DNA of 34,917 nucleotides from Caldilineaceae bacterium (lineage in GTDB: Bacteria; Chloroflexota; Anaerolineae; Caldilineales; Caldilineaceae): positions 1 through 34,917 of the forward strand of contig JAPPAJ010000273.1 of assembly GCA_026705565.1 (NCBI GenBank). Reading direction: 5' to 3'. The first letter of the stretch is position 1. Each line of letters opens with the position of its first letter. Both the position numbers and the translations under genes were made by a program. The notes under the pieces were generated by a model. The model saw nothing but the letters and a program-made list of their open reading frames with translations, was not told where the DNA came from and searched no databases. Positions 23,297 through 32,508 of this stretch are shown here, one piece after another.

Positions 23297-25762
23297 TCAA
23301 TCCCTGGATACAACGTCCGGCCGCGCCAACAGGAGATAGGGTTCCATGGACCACACGGTGACAAGGACCCTCTGCAACTCCTGCCTCCGTCGCGCCGACA
23401 CGGCAAACCGTGATTCTTCGGTCGGTCCCAAGAGCAGATATTCCACGCCCCAAAGGTGCATCAGTGCCACTACGGCGTCAATCTCTCGCCGGACGTACAT
23501 CCCCTCTAATGCGACGGCCCTGCCGTCCGCCAGTGTGGTGAATTCCCTTCCTCTCCACTGCGCCTCGTGACCTTGCCAACCCATCAGCGTCGGTCGGCCG
23601 GTCAAGCCACTAACCCAGCTCGTCTCATGTCGGTAACTGATGCCGGGAGCTTCCGCGATCACAGCGTTGGGAGCCGTGTGTTGGCGAATCCAGTCCACCG
23701 CCGCCGCGCGAGCCGGATCGTACCGATGCAGGTCGCGCAATGCATTCAGGGATGGCGGTCGACTCGTACCGGAGGCTCTCCCAGCCAGTGCGGATACGGG
23801 ATACAGCAACCCAACGGCGAATACGGCGCCGACGATTCCGGCTGCCAGCGCGCCTGTTAGCCACTGATGTCCGCGCATGAGGATGACGATCGTTGTCGAA
23901 CCCGTAACGGCCAACAGGATCCAAGCCTGGTAATGGAACTTGAACACTGTGTTCATTCTGGCCAAGGGACCGAAGACATCGTGCAGAAACAGGAACTCGG
24001 GCACGGTCAACAAAAGGACCGCCCCCGTCAGCAACACGGCGTGCAATACCGCGCCCGGGTACCCTGGATGGGGCACATCCACCGCTTGTCTGAGACTGTT
24101 GCACGACCAGCCGAGCAGCGCGAGAAGGAGAACAGGCACGATCCAGCCGAGGGTCCAGCGTTGCCCAATCAGCGCCTGCAGAACCCGCGAGTCGGTCTCC
24201 AGCACCGCGGACAGGCGATGTGCAGGTGGCCCAAACGTCGCCGCCAACATCCAGGCAAGGCCCAGCAACAGTGCTCCACCAATCCATGCCAGAGCACCTG
24301 TCCGATCATGCGAATGGGTTCGGTGCAGCATCCAGAGGCTCAGAACGGCGCCGGACAGCAGCGGGGTCCACATCAGGAGGAACTGACCGGGCCGACTTGG
24401 ATTCAGAAGGTTGAACGCCACTCCCTCCACCTGGTTCCGTCCGGTCAACAGGTAGGGCACAACCATCACGGCGGCAACGGCCAGCATGATTGGGACCGCC
24501 AACCCGAAGCCTCCGATGCGTCGACGCCACGTGTCGATGCCCGGTGCACCCAGAACCAACGCGGCCGCCAACAATCCGCAAACGGGCAGAACATCCCAAG
24601 TGTTCATGAAAAACGCGGCGGCGACCAGGGTCGCCGCCAGGCCGAACCGGATCCGTTCGGCTGGTTCCCCAGGCAGCCAACCGAACCGGCGAAGGGCAAC
24701 ATGCGGACGGACTTGGCCGCGTTCACCGACTAGCCACTGCAGGGCCAGACCCATCGAAAGGAAAAGGAATGGGGCTGATAGGACATGCGGGTGATTGTCA
24801 CCGAGCAGAAAGCTGAAGAACGGGAACTCCGTGATTACTTCCAAGTGGCCTCCATCAAGCCCGCGGTCGGCCAAGACCCGTGAGCTGTGCCACCACCACC
24901 AGGATCCCCATTCCGGCCCGTACCAGGAAAGGTTTGCGCCATCGCCCACATCCGCCGGACGCCAGTCCAACAGATTGGCCAAACGGTCGAGGGCAATGCC
25001 GCGCGCAGCCAGTTGGTCGCGCACCACCTGCAGATTCCCCATCAACCCCACGGCCACGGCGGTCACCACGCCGGCCGCCCAGTCGAACCGTCTGCGGGCC
25101 AAGCCGACCAGGCTCCCGCCTACGCCCGCCGCCCCGGCAACCAGAAGTGCAAACCACGTGGCCTGTCCGATGTGGTAGGCCAGGGCCGGCTGAACTGCGG
25201 CCCCCTTGGCAACCGTCGTCAACAACCAATAGCCCAGGTAGTAGTAGCTGACAGGCTGACCGGCCAGCCAGGCATCCTGAGGCGGGTATTGCCGACTGTT
25301 CCACAGGCTGTTGATGAACATGAAGTCCATCGGCTGCTCCGTATGGAACACCCCGGGTTGAAGGCTTGCCACCCACAGCCAGAACAGAAAGGGTCCCCAG
25401 AAGACGAGCTCGACCGACGGCCAAGCAAGACCTTCGGCTGCAGGCCGGCTGGATTGGCCCGCAATGTAGCCTCGCCGCCGTTCCCTGCGCCACAGTGTCC
25501 ACGTTCCGGCACACAGCAGTGTCCAGGTCAGCCACGGCAGCCACGAGTCGAATGGCAAATGCAGCCAGGCATACAGAATCCAACTGCCAAAACCAACCAG
25601 CAGCACGGCCAGGGATTTGGCGAAGAGGCCACCCCTGTGCGGTAGGTTCGGAAACAGAACGGGACACAGAATCTGGCAGGGAATGGCCCATGCCTGGACC
25701 ACGACGCACCAGCGGAAGACTGCACCCCATTCGAGTGTGTTCATGGTTGCCGATGGATTCAA
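23297..25762 (-). CDS. DUF2298 (Chlor_Arch_YYY) integral membrane protein, single-domain form
   Basis: 821 residues, very hydrophobic, matching the TIGR03662/DUF2298 family of Chloroflexota and archaea. Family motifs: TEQPMDFMFINSLWNSRQYPPQDAWLAG followed by the Tyr run SYYYLGYW (about 141-180), WWWWHSSRV, ITEFPFFSFLLGDNHPHVLS, and RMNTVFKFHYQAWILLAVTGS near the C-terminal third. A soluble C-terminal segment (about 690-821) resembles the tails of GT-C proteins (AAAVDWIRQHTAPNAVIAEAPG, YLLLGPTEESRF). It sits 9 bases after the large fusion gene and 12 before the Agl23-like gene, so the three are surely one operon. Function unknown; a GT-C-type glycosyltransferase using a polyprenyl-linked sugar is the favoured idea. 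The start at 25762 is likely; Met7 is an alternative. Confidence 0.83.
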   Translation of the reverse strand: MNPSATMNTLEWGAVFRWCVVVQAWAIPCQILCPVLFPNLPHRGGLFAKSLAVLLVGFGSWILYAWLHLPFDSWLPWLTWTLLCAGTWTLWRRERRRGYIAGQSSRPAAEGLAWPSVELVFWGPFLFWLWVASLQPGVFHTEQPMDFMFINSLWNSRQYPPQDAWLAGQPVSYYYLGYWLLTTVAKGAAVQPALAYHIGQATWFALLVAGAAGVGGSLVGLARRRFDWAAGVVTAVAVGLMGNLQVVRDQLAARGIALDRLANLLDWRPADVGDGANLSWYGPEWGSWWWWHSSRVLADRGLDGGHLEVITEFPFFSFLLGDNHPHVLSAPFLFLSMGLALQWLVGERGQVRPHVALRRFGWLPGEPAERIRFGLAATLVAAAFFMNTWDVLPVCGLLAAALVLGAPGIDTWRRRIGGFGLAVPIMLAVAAVMVVPYLLTGRNQVEGVAFNLLNPSRPGQFLLMWTPLLSGAVLSLWMLHRTHSHDRTGALAWIGGALLLGLAWMLAATFGPPAHRLSAVLETDSRVLQALIGQRWTLGWIVPVLLLALLGWSCNSLRQAVDVPHPGYPGAVLHAVLLTGAVLLLTVPEFLFLHDVFGPLARMNTVFKFHYQAWILLAVTGSTTIVILMRGHQWLTGALAAGIVGAVFAVGLLYPVSALAGRASGTSRPPSLNALRDLHRYDPARAAAVDWIRQHTAPNAVIAEAPGISYRHETSWVSGLTGRPTLMGWQGHEAQWRGREFTTLADGRAVALEGMYVRREIDAVVALMHLWGVEYLLLGPTEESRFAVSARRRQELQRVLVTVWSMEPYLLLARPDVVSRD

Positions 25763-25771
25763 TGGTGCCGG

Positions 25772-28700
25772 TCAACCCCGGTACACGGCCGGAACCGCGT
25801 AGATCCGGGTGAGGTCGGAGTCGTACAGGAGATCAAGCAACCCCTCTTCGTACATGGACGCGAACCGTGCCACGCCATCCGGATGTTCGGCTTGTTCCAA
25901 TTGGCCGGCATATATCAAGGCAATGGAGTGGGTTTGCAGCAAGTCGAGCAACGCCTGGTGATCCCGGGTTGTCCATAGGGTGCGGTGCAGCGCAGACCGG
26001 CTGGCCACGAGTTCCGGATGCCGCTTTTCGTTCTGGTGACTCCCCATCAGGCCGGGCAGGCCCGTGAATGTGGCCGCCCGGGTTCCGCCGGCACGGTAGT
26101 AGTCCGTCTCGCTCGACTCCAGAATGACCCAGGCCTTATCAATGTTGGCATTCAGCCAGTTGATGGCTTCCATGTCCGATGCAAGTTCAATGAAACCCCC
26201 TCCCGCGGGCCACACGTACTCGCCAAAGCGCATGAATTCCAGGCCGTTCAACGTTGAGAAAGGTGCCGGTGGGACATTGAACCGGCGCATCAGGCGGGAC
26301 GGGGTACCCAACGGCAGAAACACGAGCGAGGCGGTCAACAGAACTCCGAAGGCCAGCCGCGCGGTTTGCATCACGCGCAGCCCCCATGCCTGCCGCAAGC
26401 GTTGCCAGAGCCCGGGCAGGGCCATGGAACCGGCCAGGGCGACCAGGACCCAGGCCTGAAAGAAGAACTTGAATACGGTATTCATTCTGTAGTAGTCGCT
26501 ACCGTCCAGGAAGTCGGCCACGTAGACCACTTGGCTGCCGGCCCAGATGCCCGTGACGGCCAATAGGAGCAGATTGACTTGAAAGTCGGTGGAATCAGGT
26601 GTGGACCGTTGCTGCCACACGAGCCACAAGGCAACGGCCAGCATGGCACCGGTCAGAATCAACACGGGAAGTTCCCACCACAGAAGCGTGGCCGTGGCCA
26701 GGGCGACCAAAGCCGCGGCCAGCCACCAGTCGGCTGCAGTCCGATGTGACAGGCGTTGCCCAGGCCCGGCCTTGACCTGCAACACCTGCCAACTTAGAAC
26801 CAGCACCACAAACAAACCCCACATTTTCAGCCAGGGAGCCAGTTCGTCACCGCCCCGGACCAGGTCCAGGCCGCCCACCGCAGATGTGAGTTCAAACGTT
26901 CGCCAGAACGGGAAACCGGCCAGATAGGCCACTGTCCCGAACACAAGCGGGATGGCGGCGAATTGCCGCCATCGGGGACCGTTCCCCACCCGCAGACAGA
27001 CCAGAGTCGCGGTCGCAAGAATCAGGCCGCCGTACAGCGGCAATTCCCAGAGGTTGGTTGCAACCAACACGCTCCACAGAATCGCGGCATATCCAAGCAC
27101 GGCAACCGCCTGCCGGCGGGACAACTCGAAGTTGAGACCAATCACCACCAGGGTACACACACCGAGGGCGAGCGGAAGCGCCAACAGGTGGGCATGGAGG
27201 TCTCCGAACAGGAAACTCCAATAGGGAAACTCCGTGATGGTGGCAGGGATGGTGCGGCTGCTGGCCCACCAATCATGGACAGCCAACGAACCGTTCCGGA
27301 TATCGTCAAATGCTCCTGTCAGAACTTCACCTATCACCCTTGCCGGCCATAGCTGTTCGGAGAACTGGCCGGAATCCCGAAGCGCTCGTCCTCTCCACAC
27401 GTCCAGTTGCATCAACGCTCCGTACAAATTGCCGATGCCTACGAGCAGGAATGGCGCCCAAAGGGCGCGGCACAGCGGAACCCGCCACCCCTGGTGGCCG
27501 CCTTGGGCATGGTGGAAATAGAATGCACTTGCCCACGCGAGTTGTACGGTCAGGGCAAACCAAACCACGAGCGCAACGTTATAGAACACTTCGCTCCAGA
27601 TGCCTGTCAGCTTGGCCAGGAACGCAACAAGGTATTGGCCAAAGTAGTAGTAGTTGATGTACTTGCCGGCGAAGTGGGGATCGATGGGCGGAAAGGACGG
27701 ACTGGCAAGGATCCCGTTCACCATCGCGATGTCCATGAACTTCTCGCCGCCTTCCCACGGGTGCCAAAGGTCGGGATTGGCCAAGCGCAGGACCGACATG
27801 ACGAACACAGCCAACAGTACCCCGGCCTCGATCGTCAACAGCAACCGCCAGCGCGACACGAGTGTGGCCCGGAGTTCCGTGCGTTGCTGCCAGGCACTGA
27901 CCGCAGCCAATACGGCAATCAGTGCCACGGTCGTCCAAATTCCCCAGACCGTGAATGCCCGGACGCCAGCGTGGGCCACCCACCACACCGGCAGGGAGGC
28001 TCCCAGCAAACCCGTGAGTCGGGCCAGTATCCACCCCTTGTCGGGCAGCAACGGGAAAAGCCGGAACAGGAATGGCCAGGCAATCAGGCCCAGCATGAAC
28101 ATGACCAGCCAGCCGCCGAAAACGGCCAGACCCGCCCTAAGGCTGAACGGCTTGTTGAACCGATAGTTGTCCAACAGCCCGTCGGGAATCAGTTGGTGGT
28201 CCAGGACAAGACTGGTGCGAGGGCCAAACAGCAACCGTCCGGCCAGCGACCCGAGGGTACGGTCGTCCGGCTCGCGGACATCCATTGGCACATCCCCGGT
28301 GTCTCCTCCGGCCAGCAGTCCCAAACCGAAGTCCACAACCCCGAGGACGCCTTTCTCAACGAGAGTCGGCTGTGGCAACCACCAGTGCTGTGCTTGTGCC
28401 AGATGAGGTTCGAGCAGGGAGCGCACCTCCGATTCCGTCAAGGTCCGTTGCTTTTGAAGAACGCTGACGGGGGGATGGTCGTACAAACTCCAGCTTTCAT
28501 CGGCGTTGTCATCCCCCATCCTGATTCCGAACAGCCGAGGGTTCGCATCCGCCCGAAACACCTCCTCGAATCCCAGTTCGCCGGACCACATGGCCTCGTA
28601 GTAGCGGATGGTCATGGGATACCGTTGGGGAAGGCGGGGCACGCTGTCGTAGATGCGATTGGAGCTGTACACCACATAGTCTGCGGCCGCCAGTCCGGCC

Positions 28701-30343
28701 GCCAGTGACGCCAACTTGGCTTCGTCATCGTTGTCGAATGCGCTGAACTCCACGTACCGGTAGCCTTCCGTCCGAGCGTTGCGGACGTTGCCGTCGGCAT
28801 CCGTAATTTCACGCGGCAAGGGGTCGTCCCACAGCTCCCACATGATGGTGGAACCGGGTTCGACATGGGTGTAGATCCAGCGCGAGGCCTCCAACCAGGT
28901 GTGGCTGCTGCGATAGATCCCCTGGATGTTGGCGGCGAGCCAAAAGACGCTCCCAACGGTAACCAGTGCAATACATGCCCGGCCAAACCGGTTGGACCTT
29001 TTCGCCCCGAGGTGCGGGTTGCCGCCCGGAACCGATACCGAGGACATCCGTTGTCCGGGCCGGTTGGAGCCCCACCAACCGAGGAACCAGGTTGTCCAAG
29101 CTGCGCCGAGGACGATCATGAACGGCAACAACGGGAGCATGTACCGGTTGAACTTGGCCAGGAAGACTCCCGTCAGCAGGAAATAGGGCACAACCCAGGC
29201 CAGGATCACCCATTCCCCCGGTCTCGGCCGCAACAACCATGATCGGGCCCGCCCCGTCACGGAAGCCGCGGCCCGCAGAATCAGCCATCCACTGCCGATG
29301 CAGGCGGCAAGTCCCAGGGGATACCAAAGGCCATACTGCAGTTGCTGGCGCAGGAAGTAAAGGTACGGAAGGGTGCCCCGATACTGGCGCGTGAACGGCC
29401 AGTCGCTGGCTCCGCTCACCATGTCTCCCTGCATGTCAATCACGGCAAATCGGTACTGCGCCCAATCCAGGAGGGAGAAGGGACTGGTCACAGCGAATGC
29501 GATACAACCAACAGACACTGCCAGGGCCGCCAGGGCCGCGCCGCGGGCACTTCGCCTCGGCAATGAAACTGACCGCCAAGCCAGGGTCGGTGCCGCCACC
29601 GCCAACCAGCCGGCCACGACAGGCATCCCAATGGACACCAGTGCGGAAAATTTGGACGATACACTCAGACCAACACCCAGGCCGGCCAGAACCGCCCCCA
29701 GCCCGCGCCGTCCGTCCTGCAACATCAACACACTGCCCAGGCCGGCCAAAACCAAAAAAGTGGTTGCAGCGGGATCGAACGCAAAGAAGTGGCTGTCCTT
29801 GACGGGCTGCATGGCCAAGGCGTACCAGCCGGCCGCCACCAGTCCGGTTCCGGAACCATACACTTGGCGGCCCAACAGAAACACCAGGACGATGGTGGCC
29901 GTGTCGAGTAGTGCGATGGCGAGACGGGCTCCGAACAACAGATCCCGCGGATCGCGGGTGCCGTTCCGAACTACCTCCAGGAACCTTCCACCAATGCCGA
30001 CAGACTCCAACAGGGGTTCCATTCGATGCAGGGCATGGGCGACAGCCACACCCAAATACAGGGGGAAATGACCGTAGGTGAAGTTGTGCTTTTCGGAACC
30101 GTCCGGATTGAGGAAAGGATTCAAGGGGCTCCGGTCCGGGTCCAGCCACAGATCCGGGCTGACGGGAGCGCGAATCCGCATTCCGTAGTAGCTGTTGGAC
30201 CGCTCGTCCGGGTGGCTTCCCATGCCCTGGTCGTAGTCCAGGTGCCACACGCGGACGGCCAACCCAACCGCTACGATGAGGACAAGACACCATGTGGTCC
30301 GAGGTGTCCGGATGGCATGCAACATGGGTGCCAAAACCGCCAT
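25772..30343 (-). CDS. Giant GT-C / DUF2298 fusion membrane protein
   Basis: About 1523 residues. The N-terminal half is an ArnT/PMT-like GT-C domain: VWHLDYDQGMGSHPDERS with the catalytic-type Asp-Glu, then YGHFPLYLGVAVAHAL, and a soluble stretch at about 530-740. The C-terminal half (from about residue 770) is a complete DUF2298 unit: EKFMDIAMVNGILASPSFPP, KYINYYYFGQYLVA, VHDWWASSRTIP, ITEFPYWSFLFGDLHAHLLA and YYRMNTVFKFFFQAWVLVALAG. The frame is open upstream to 30460, but that would overlap the preceding gene. The ATG at 30343, 32 bases after that gene, is preferred, and Met at 30325 is possible. Neither has a clear ribosome-binding site. The fusion of two membrane enzymes suggests they act on consecutive steps or as a pseudo-dimer. 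Confidence 0.82.
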   Translation of the reverse strand: MAVLAPMLHAIRTPRTTWCLVLIVAVGLAVRVWHLDYDQGMGSHPDERSNSYYGMRIRAPVSPDLWLDPDRSPLNPFLNPDGSEKHNFTYGHFPLYLGVAVAHALHRMEPLLESVGIGGRFLEVVRNGTRDPRDLLFGARLAIALLDTATIVLVFLLGRQVYGSGTGLVAAGWYALAMQPVKDSHFFAFDPAATTFLVLAGLGSVLMLQDGRRGLGAVLAGLGVGLSVSSKFSALVSIGMPVVAGWLAVAAPTLAWRSVSLPRRSARGAALAALAVSVGCIAFAVTSPFSLLDWAQYRFAVIDMQGDMVSGASDWPFTRQYRGTLPYLYFLRQQLQYGLWYPLGLAACIGSGWLILRAAASVTGRARSWLLRPRPGEWVILAWVVPYFLLTGVFLAKFNRYMLPLLPFMIVLGAAWTTWFLGWWGSNRPGQRMSSVSVPGGNPHLGAKRSNRFGRACIALVTVGSVFWLAANIQGIYRSSHTWLEASRWIYTHVEPGSTIMWELWDDPLPREITDADGNVRNARTEGYRYVEFSAFDNDDEAKLASLAAGLAAADYVVYSSNRIYDSVPRLPQRYPMTIRYYEAMWSGELGFEEVFRADANPRLFGIRMGDDNADESWSLYDHPPVSVLQKQRTLTESEVRSLLEPHLAQAQHWWLPQPTLVEKGVLGVVDFGLGLLAGGDTGDVPMDVREPDDRTLGSLAGRLLFGPRTSLVLDHQLIPDGLLDNYRFNKPFSLRAGLAVFGGWLVMFMLGLIAWPFLFRLFPLLPDKGWILARLTGLLGASLPVWWVAHAGVRAFTVWGIWTTVALIAVLAAVSAWQQRTELRATLVSRWRLLLTIEAGVLLAVFVMSVLRLANPDLWHPWEGGEKFMDIAMVNGILASPSFPPIDPHFAGKYINYYYFGQYLVAFLAKLTGIWSEVFYNVALVVWFALTVQLAWASAFYFHHAQGGHQGWRVPLCRALWAPFLLVGIGNLYGALMQLDVWRGRALRDSGQFSEQLWPARVIGEVLTGAFDDIRNGSLAVHDWWASSRTIPATITEFPYWSFLFGDLHAHLLALPLALGVCTLVVIGLNFELSRRQAVAVLGYAAILWSVLVATNLWELPLYGGLILATATLVCLRVGNGPRWRQFAAIPLVFGTVAYLAGFPFWRTFELTSAVGGLDLVRGGDELAPWLKMWGLFVVLVLSWQVLQVKAGPGQRLSHRTAADWWLAAALVALATATLLWWELPVLILTGAMLAVALWLVWQQRSTPDSTDFQVNLLLLAVTGIWAGSQVVYVADFLDGSDYYRMNTVFKFFFQAWVLVALAGSMALPGLWQRLRQAWGLRVMQTARLAFGVLLTASLVFLPLGTPSRLMRRFNVPPAPFSTLNGLEFMRFGEYVWPAGGGFIELASDMEAINWLNANIDKAWVILESSETDYYRAGGTRAATFTGLPGLMGSHQNEKRHPELVASRSALHRTLWTTRDHQALLDLLQTHSIALIYAGQLEQAEHPDGVARFASMYEEGLLDLLYDSDLTRIYAVPAVYRG

Positions 30344-30375
30344 GGGATCAGGGAGGAAGACCGGCCGCCGACAGA

Positions 30376-31362
30376 TTAGCGATCGGCCTGGATCAGCGGC
30401 AGGACCCAGACAATCTCGCCTGCTGGCGGCGGCGGCCAAAGCAGGTACACGTCCGACCACCGAGCCCAGCTCCGATAGTCCTCATCGGTATACCCCAAAT
30501 CCAGGTCCCTCGGGCCCAGGCCGCCGCCCGTATCCAGCACCACGCCCTCGCCGTACCCCTCAACAAAGACCCGGGTGCCAAGGGGCAGGACATCCAGGTC
30601 CGCAGCAACAATGCCGTTGCGCATGGGTTCTCCGGAAAAGGTGTAGCCATACCAGGGGGCATCGGTGGGCGTTCCGGCCCGCGCGGGACTGTAGCTCGTG
30701 GTCCACATGCGCATTTTCCGCCAATAGGCCACGGAATCGCCTGCAGGCGATTCATATACCCGGCGGACAAGCATCCGGCCGTAGGCAATCCGCCTTGGTT
30801 GTGGTGCTTCCGCCAACCAGGATTCCGTGCGCCGGAGATTGGTCATGGCTTGCCCGTCATGGTGTTCGTGCAGGTTTCGCTGTACCATCGCACCGGCGCG
30901 ACCCGGTGCGCGCAATGCCTGATGGTCGATGGGAAGCGCGGGATCGCCTTCCCAAACCACCTCGTAGGGGACCGGCGCCAGAGCTTCGGAAACGCTTCGT
31001 TCGCGGACAACAATGCGAATGTGCATGTCAGTATCGACCGGTGTTCCGAGGCCGGGAGCAACCAAATCCAACGGACCCACTGCAATGCGACTCCATGCCA
31101 GGGCGTCTGCCACAGTACCCGGCGGGACTTGCAGGGCGTGTTGGCGGTCCCCAATCTGAACCACCAAGGGCACCGTGGCCGGGATATCCGTTTGAGTGGA
31201 CCCGGTTGTCAATGCGGACAGGGCCTGCACCCCAACCGGCGTGTGGCACAGCGTATACAGGAGCAGGACCGATACCACAACGTACCCCCACCAGGGCACC
31301 GGATTGCAGCGGGTCAGTCCCGGCTTTCGTAAAGGTGAAAGCCCCTCAGGAATTGTTGGCAT
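30376..31362 (-). CDS. Membrane-anchored 3D-domain protein (YabE/Rpf-like)
   Basis: About 328 residues. A single N-terminal membrane anchor (WWGYVVVSVLLLYTLCHT, about residues 24-41) is followed by a DUF348/ubiquitin-like region (VVQIGDRQHALQVPPGTVADALAWSRI, DTDMHIRIVVRE). The C-terminal 3D domain carries its aspartates in GIVAADLDVLPLGTRVFVEGYG, VVLDTGGGLGPRDLDLGY. 3D domains occur in MltA-like lytic transglycosylases and in YabE/Rpf-type wall remodelling proteins. The open frame extends to 31494, but the ATG at 31362 avoids overlap with the divergent dehydrogenase leader and starts just before the anchor. First gene of the leftward envelope block. Probably cleaves peptidoglycan or a related glycan outside the membrane. 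Confidence 0.82.
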   Translation of the reverse strand: MPTIPEGLSPLRKPGLTRCNPVPWWGYVVVSVLLLYTLCHTPVGVQALSALTTGSTQTDIPATVPLVVQIGDRQHALQVPPGTVADALAWSRIAVGPLDLVAPGLGTPVDTDMHIRIVVRERSVSEALAPVPYEVVWEGDPALPIDHQALRAPGRAGAMVQRNLHEHHDGQAMTNLRRTESWLAEAPQPRRIAYGRMLVRRVYESPAGDSVAYWRKMRMWTTSYSPARAGTPTDAPWYGYTFSGEPMRNGIVAADLDVLPLGTRVFVEGYGEGVVLDTGGGLGPRDLDLGYTDEDYRSWARWSDVYLLWPPPPAGEIVWVLPLIQADR

Positions 31363-31418
31363 GGTCACTAGCTTGGCACCCAGGGGAACCCGGCGTCCCG
31401 GGTAGTCCTCGGCTTCGT

Positions 31419-31427
31419 TGCTACAAT
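31419..31427 (+). promoter_or_regulatory. Extended -10 promoter for the dehydrogenase-mutarotase-M20 operon
   Basis: TGCTACAAT (TGn plus TACAAT at 31422-31427), 47 bases upstream of the ATG, in the context TTGCTACAATTTTGC. No clear -35 box. It lies in the 112-base divergent gap with the 3D-domain gene. Confidence 0.6.
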
Positions 31428-31474
31428 TTTGCCTGCCCGTGCCTTGCAAACTGCGTCGCAGGACACTTTCGCGC

Positions 31475-32491
31475 ATGAAGCAGATAACACTCACCGAGCC
31501 ATTTTGCCTGCGTCAGGAAGATGTGCCGGTTCCCGAACGCAAGGCTGGTGAAGTACTGGTGCGGGTGCGTCGCATCGGCATCTGTGGGACCGACCTGCAC
31601 GCCTACCGCGGACGTCAACCATTCTTCACCTATCCGCGCGTTCTGGGGCACGAATTGGCAGTCGAGGTCGTGGACCCCGGCTCCCACAGGAGTTGCAGCT
31701 CAGGGGACCACAGGGTCGTCCTGCCGTATCTGGCATGCGGCAGTTGCGGCGCTTGCCGACGCGGCAGGTCCAACTGTTGTGTCCGGATGCAGGTCCTTGG
31801 TGTGCATACCGACGGCGGGATGCGGGAATCGCTGAGTCTGCCTCCCGACCTCCTGTTGCCGGCAGACGGGCTTAGCCTGTCGCAGATGGCCCTCGTCGAA
31901 AACCAGTGCATCGGTGCCCACGCAGTCCAACGCGCGGCCATTCACGGCCGAGACACGGTGGTGGTTGTGGGCACCGGTCCCATCGGCCTGGGGGTCGTGC
32001 AGTTTGCCTGCATGGCCGGCCCGGCCCGGGTCATTGTGGCCGACATCGCCCAGGACAAGCTGGACTTCTGTGCCGAACACTTCCAGGGAGTTACGGATGT
32101 CTGCCTGGTGGACGAGGACTTCGAGACCCGTCTGGCCGACCTGACGCACGGTGAAATGGCCCACGTGCTATTCGACGCGACAGGACATCCAGGTTCCATG
32201 GAACGCGGCTTCGATCTGGTGGCCCACGGAGGCACCTACGTGCTCGTGAGCCTGGTCCAGGCGGACATCACGTTCCATGATCCCGATTTCCACCGTCGGG
32301 AAGTGACGCTCAAGAGCAGCCGCAATGCCACCAGACAGGACTTCGAGCGGGTGATTTCCGCCATGCAGGAGGACGTCCTGGTGACCGAACCGCTGCTAAC
32401 CCACGAAGTCCCGTTTGACGACGTCACCGCCAGTTTCGGCGGATGGCTTGATCCGGAGGCCGGTGTCATCAAGGCCATGGCCCACTTGTAA
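31475..32491 (+). CDS. Zinc-dependent alcohol dehydrogenase, L-galactonate 5-dehydrogenase (LgoD)-like
   Basis: A 338-residue MDR-family polyol/sugar-acid dehydrogenase. The catalytic zinc ligands are C37 (GICGTDLHAY) and H59-E60 (VLGHE). The structural zinc cysteines are C88, C91, C94 and C102 (ACGSCGACRRGRSNCC). The NAD motif is VVGTGPIGLG. The run GICGTDLHAYRGRQPFFTYP and the C-terminal FHDPDFHRREVTLKSSRNAT closely follow E. coli YjjN/LgoD as I remember it. The start ATG at 31475 has AGGA upstream; the frame is open back to 31418, but that would leave almost no leader after the promoter. The next gene is a RhaM-family mutarotase, so oxidation of a deoxyhexose such as L-fucose, or of its acid, is also plausible. 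The true substrate is inferred only. Confidence 0.87.
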   Translation: MKQITLTEPFCLRQEDVPVPERKAGEVLVRVRRIGICGTDLHAYRGRQPFFTYPRVLGHELAVEVVDPGSHRSCSSGDHRVVLPYLACGSCGACRRGRSNCCVRMQVLGVHTDGGMRESLSLPPDLLLPADGLSLSQMALVENQCIGAHAVQRAAIHGRDTVVVVGTGPIGLGVVQFACMAGPARVIVADIAQDKLDFCAEHFQGVTDVCLVDEDFETRLADLTHGEMAHVLFDATGHPGSMERGFDLVAHGGTYVLVSLVQADITFHDPDFHRREVTLKSSRNATRQDFERVISAMQEDVLVTEPLLTHEVPFDDVTASFGGWLDPEAGVIKAMAHL

Positions 32492-32508
32492 CCCCGAGGA
32501 ACAGCCCC

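Noticed and set aside
27407..28708. 433-codon plus-strand open frame inside the GT-C/DUF2298 fusion gene
   Set aside because: Antisense to a clearly conserved membrane protein; its translation shows no family features.
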